Assembly (NCBI RefSeq): GCF_016906305.1
Contig: NZ_JADDOL010000001.1
Span: forward strand, 124,001-188,000
Direction: 5' to 3'
DNA: 64,000 bases
Source of the DNA: Alloalcanivorax marinus
Lineage (GTDB): Bacteria > Pseudomonadota > Gammaproteobacteria > Pseudomonadales > Alcanivoracaceae
Below the pieces are notes generated by a model, which saw nothing but the letters and a program-made list of their open reading frames with translations, did no database searches and was not told the origin of the DNA. A program made the translations under genes and the position numbers. This document shows positions 60,848 through 64,000 of the stretch, piece after piece (positions within the stretch are counted from its first letter, which is position 1; each line of letters begins with the position of its first letter).

Positions 60848-63187
60848 TCAGCCGGCGGGCTCGTTGCCCTTGCCGTCCTGCGTGTCCACCACCCGCTCGT
60901 CGTTGAGCACCTTGATGTAGGCCGGCGGTGCCTTGCCGTCCTTGTCCTCGCCGAAGTACAGCGTGGTGTGCGGGAACGGAATCTCGATGCCGGCCTGGTC
61001 GAAGTACTTCTTGACCAGACGGTTGTAGGCGCGGCCCACCGCCCACTGCATCCCCGGGGACGCCTTGATCACCACCCGGATATTCACCGAGCTGTCGGCC
61101 AGCGCGGTCACCCCGGCCACCGTCATCGGCGCCAGGATGTTGTCCTTCATGGGGCCTTCCTTCAGTTCCTCGAAGGCGGCTTCCAGCTGGGTGATGGCAT
61201 CGTCGATGCTCTCGCGGTAGGCAATGCCGTACTCGCCCACGTGGTTGCCGAACTCGCGGGTGTAGTTGGACACCGCGCCCACCGCCGAGAACGGCACGAT
61301 GTGGTAGGTGCCGGACAGGTCGCGCATGGCCACGGAGCGGATGCCGACCCGCTCCACGGTGCCGGAATTGCCGCCGGCGCTGACGAAGTCGCCGGTGTTG
61401 ATGGCGTTTTCCAGCTGGATGAAGACCCCGGTGATCACGTCCTGGACCAGCTTCTGGGCACCGAAACCGATGGCCAGGCCCAGCACACCGGCGCCGGCGA
61501 TCAGCGGCGCGATGTCGATGCCGATCTCGGAGAGCACGATCATGGTGGTCATGATGATCAGGGCGATGGCCAGGGCGGTGTGGAACAGCCCCAGCAGGGT
61601 TTCGGCCCGGGCGGCGGCGGCCGGATCGGCGCCTTCGCGGGGGCTGAATTTATGCTCCAGCAGGCTCGCCAGCCCGATCCAGACGCCGGCGGCCACCAGC
61701 AGGATCAGCAGAATATCGACGATCGCGCTGACCACGGCGACGCCGGCTTCGGTGGCGTACCAGGCGGCCAGGTCGTAGACCTCCCAGGCGTCCAGCGACA
61801 GCACCACCACCAGAATCAGGATCAGGGCGCGAATCACCTTCAGGCCGGTGGGCACGTAGGTATTCACCCGGGACTGCAGTCTCGGCATGGACTGGTTGAG
61901 CCGCTCGGAGAACTGGATTTCCTTGCCGATCAGCTGGGTCAGAATCACCGACACCAGCATGCCCACGCCGGCGTACACCACCGTCAGCAGGGTGGCGGAA
62001 GCCACGAACGGCAGGGCCGTGTCCGGGTTGATCACGGTGACCGCGAACACCAGGAAGGCGTAGGCCAGCGCCAGCACATGCCAGAGCCGGCCGAGCAGGC
62101 GCAGCAGCACCCGGCCGGGGCCGGTGGTCTGCTCGGCCCGGGCGAACAGGCGGTCGCGCAGCACGGTGCGCTTCTTGAGAATCACGATCACCGCGTAGAT
62201 CAGGGCCAGCAGCATGATGATGGTGCCCACGGCGGCGCCCAGGGACGGTGACAGATTGAAGTTCAGCACCGGCACCAGCACCAGCATGCCGTAACCGATG
62301 AAGCCGGCCAGGTTGGCCAGGAAGCGATTGCAGTAGCCGGCCTGATCGGCGCTCACCGGCACCAGCCGCAGGCCCTCGTAACCGGAGGAGAACAGCATGC
62401 GCAGACCGGCCTTGAACAGTTCCACCACCAGGAAGGCATTGAGGAACAGGGCCAGCCGGGTGGCGTCGGCGTCCACGTTATTGACCAGCGCCGAGGACAC
62501 GGCGCCACCGGCCAGATAGGCCAGCGCCACCACCACCACATCGACGAAGGCGGCCACCGCCACCGCCACGATGGTGCGCAGCATGGCGAATTTTTCCGAA
62601 CCGCGCAGGGCCCAGCCGCTCAGCGCCCGGAAAGACGGCTTGGCGATGGCGCGCAGAACAAAGAACACCACAAAGGTGGCGATCACCAGAATGGCCAGAT
62701 TGATGGCCGCGGCGCCCAGGGCCTCGCTGTCCACGCTGGCCATGGCACCGGTGTCGGCCTCGGCGGCATCGACACCGAAAATGCCGCCCAGGGCCACGCC
62801 CAGGGCGGTGAACTGGTCACCCACGTTAGCCAGCAGATGGCCAGTGGTGGCGGCCATGCGCCGGGCGAAGGACACCTGTTCCGGCCGTTGGCCGCTGGGG
62901 GCGTCCGCCGCGATTTGCTCCGGCGGCGGCGCGCCTTCCACCGGCGCCGGTGGCGTCGCCTTCTCGCCGGCGGCGGCATCGCCAGCGCGGGCCGCTTCAA
63001 GGCCGCGCAATTCCTCGATGAGGGCGTTTCGCGAACTCTCGTTTTCGAGCAGATCCGCCAGGGTGCCGTAGGCGGGCTCGCCGCTGGCGCCGTTGTTTTC
63101 CTGGGCCAGCGCGGGAGGCGCGAACAGCAGAACCAGTAAGGTCAGCAGGCCGGCCAGACCCGAATACGCAAAACGTTGTTTAGGCAC
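60848..63187 (-). CDS. Large MscS-family mechanosensitive ion channel
   Basis: A 779-residue protein. A signal peptide (GLAGLLTLLVLLFAPPALAQ) is followed by a charged periplasmic region with a Pro/Ala-rich stretch, then about ten membrane helices. The C-terminal MscS pore helix and beta domain are seen in GAGVLGLAIGFGAQKLVQDVITGVFIQLENAINTGDFV. The ending IPFPHTTLYFGED is typical. It gates ions under osmotic stress. The start is GTG at 63187, directly after AAGGAGGGTAGA; an upstream frame has no ribosome site. Confidence 0.93.
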   Translation of the reverse strand: MPKQRFAYSGLAGLLTLLVLLFAPPALAQENNGASGEPAYGTLADLLENESSRNALIEELRGLEAARAGDAAAGEKATPPAPVEGAPPPEQIAADAPSGQRPEQVSFARRMAATTGHLLANVGDQFTALGVALGGIFGVDAAEADTGAMASVDSEALGAAAINLAILVIATFVVFFVLRAIAKPSFRALSGWALRGSEKFAMLRTIVAVAVAAFVDVVVVALAYLAGGAVSSALVNNVDADATRLALFLNAFLVVELFKAGLRMLFSSGYEGLRLVPVSADQAGYCNRFLANLAGFIGYGMLVLVPVLNFNLSPSLGAAVGTIIMLLALIYAVIVILKKRTVLRDRLFARAEQTTGPGRVLLRLLGRLWHVLALAYAFLVFAVTVINPDTALPFVASATLLTVVYAGVGMLVSVILTQLIGKEIQFSERLNQSMPRLQSRVNTYVPTGLKVIRALILILVVVLSLDAWEVYDLAAWYATEAGVAVVSAIVDILLILLVAAGVWIGLASLLEHKFSPREGADPAAAARAETLLGLFHTALAIALIIMTTMIVLSEIGIDIAPLIAGAGVLGLAIGFGAQKLVQDVITGVFIQLENAINTGDFVSAGGNSGTVERVGIRSVAMRDLSGTYHIVPFSAVGAVSNYTREFGNHVGEYGIAYRESIDDAITQLEAAFEELKEGPMKDNILAPMTVAGVTALADSSVNIRVVIKASPGMQWAVGRAYNRLVKKYFDQAGIEIPFPHTTLYFGEDKDGKAPPAYIKVLNDERVVDTQDGKGNEPAG

Positions 63188-63483
63188 TCTACCCTCCTTT
63201 CTTTGTCCATCACGCCATCCAGACGCGGCGATGCCGCGCACCCTAAGCAGGGGCGCGAGATTAACGGGTGAAGACTACGGCAAGACACTATCGGACTCCA
63301 CACGCCGCTTTGCCGTCTAACAAGAACACACCGACGGTAACGAAGCCGCCGTCGCCGCGTAAAAAAGCGCAAAATTGACAGTGACCAATGGCTTCTTCAC
63401 GGACGCCGCCGGGCGCCGGGGCGAATGGTGGTTCCCCGGCCAGCGCGCACAATAACGTCCGGCAAATCGGAGAGGGTTTCTTC
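63188..63483. other. Intergenic region between mscS and the hydrolase gene
   Basis: About 300 bases holding the divergent promoters of the mechanosensitive channel and the EphD-like gene. I see ribosome sites at both ends (AAGGAGGG and GGAGAGG) but no clear operator, repeat or small gene. Confidence 0.4.
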
Positions 63484-64000
63484 ATGAACCAGTGGCAACA
63501 CCGCACCGTGGTCCGCGCAGGCGTCAATCTGGCCACCCGCCGTCGCGGCGACCCGGACGCCCCGACGGTGCTGTGCGTGCACGGCTACCCGGACACCGGC
63601 GAGGTCTGGGACGCCCTGGCCGAGGCCCTGGGCGACGGCTACCAGGTGATCACCTACGATGTGCGCGGCGCTGGCGCCTCCTCCGCGCCCGGGTCGCTGG
63701 CCGCCTACCGGCTGGCGGAGCTCCGCGATGACCTGTTCGCGGTGATCGACGCGCTCAGCCCGGATCGGCCGGTGCACCTGGTGGCCCACGACTGGGGCTC
63801 GATCCAGAGCTGGGAGCCGGTCACCGAGCCCGGGGCCGAACGCCGCATCGCGTCCTACACCACCCTCTCCGGTCCCTGCCTGGACCATGTGGGCCAGTCC
63901 CTGCGCCGGCGCGGCGCCGGCGATCTGGCCGCCAGCCTGCGGCAGCTCGCCAAGAGCTGGTACATCGGCGCCTTTCATCTGCCCGGCCTGGCGCCCCTGG
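63484..64000 (+). CDS. Alpha/beta hydrolase, EphD-like N-terminal part (runs off window end)
   Basis: The first 172 residues of an alpha/beta hydrolase. HGYPDTGEVWD carries the oxyanion motif, YDVRGAGASS the cap-side Asp/Arg, and the nucleophile elbow AHDWGS has Asp as in epoxide hydrolases and haloalkane dehalogenases. The SWEPVTEPGAERRIASYTTLSGPCLDHV stretch resembles EphD-type proteins in which this domain is fused to a C-terminal SDR. The C-terminal part is outside the window, so the fusion cannot be confirmed. GGAGAGG precedes the ATG. Confidence 0.85.
   Translation, partial: MNQWQHRTVVRAGVNLATRRRGDPDAPTVLCVHGYPDTGEVWDALAEALGDGYQVITYDVRGAGASSAPGSLAAYRLAELRDDLFAVIDALSPDRPVHLVAHDWGSIQSWEPVTEPGAERRIASYTTLSGPCLDHVGQSLRRRGAGDLAASLRQLAKSWYIGAFHLPGLAPL

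Noticed and set aside
1-64000. tRNA, rRNA, prophage, IS element or CRISPR-Cas genes
   Set aside because: None was recognised by motif or composition on either strand, although short degenerate elements could be missed without search tools.

Overview
The window is about 64 kb of GC-rich (mid-60s % by eye) bacterial chromosome, densely coding on both strands, with no rRNA, tRNA, CRISPR array, transposase or phage gene that I can recognise. Gene content and order suggest a marine hydrocarbon-degrading gammaproteobacterium of the Alcanivorax/Alloalcanivorax type. The main reasons are a rubredoxin reductase-rubredoxin pair abutting ubiC-ubiA-phoB-phoR, a complete pst-phoU operon, a GammaPf-like polA next to an APH-type homoserine kinase, and Pseudomonas-like REP palindromes. 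The assignment is inference from gene context, not a search result.

Layout. 1-8.5 kb: partial amidase, an SDR, a HAD hydrolase with an altered catalytic motif, two separate LigD-type modules (3'-phosphoesterase and polymerase), a hemerythrin, soxR divergent from an ABC-2 exporter whose promoter carries a SoxR-box-like dyad, and a catalase. 8.8-20.4 kb: DUF3301 protein, aminotransferase, TPP enzyme, a 670-residue repeat lipoprotein, peroxiredoxin, SDR, a hipBA toxin-antitoxin pair with three operator-like palindromes, a VIT/VWA surface protein and a DUF3775 protein. 20.5-31 kb: a DUF2442 gene with the remnant of a DUF4160 partner, a TPMT-like methyltransferase, polA, an esterase, homoserine kinase, a cellulase-like protein and a Zur-box-controlled znuA/znuCB zinc importer.

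31-44 kb: a MATE exporter behind an unusual palindrome, a truncated lipoprotein next to an AT-rich orphan gene, two small envelope proteins, rubB-rubA, ubiC-ubiA, phoB-phoR (with a nested hairpin repeat between them), slyX, a self-regulating TetR gene, a yybP-ykoY Mn riboswitch in front of a TMEM165/GDT1 manganese exporter, yaeQ, and an arsR-arsC-ACR3 operon. 44-64 kb: phoU-pstBACS, TRAP transporter dctQM with a thioesterase and a convergent dctP, uvrD, a PAS-GGDEF-EAL protein, two divergent uncharacterised genes, a large MscS channel and the start of an EphD-like hydrolase.

How the genes work together: pstSCAB-phoU and phoBR form one phosphate-starvation circuit in two blocks. Both pstS and phoB have a textbook Pho box exactly 10 nt upstream of a -10 element. 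Metal handling is also well represented: Zn import (znu), Mn export (riboswitch-GDT1) and As detoxification (ars). Redox defence is scattered (soxR, catalase, peroxiredoxin, hemerythrin). No single spectacular new system is evident. The best candidates for undescribed biology are the repeat lipoprotein at 12353-14365, the SoxR-linked ABC-2 exporter, the AT-rich insertion at about 32.27-33.2 kb, the hairpin element between phoB and phoR, and the VIT/VWA protein with a GlyGly-CTERM-like tail.
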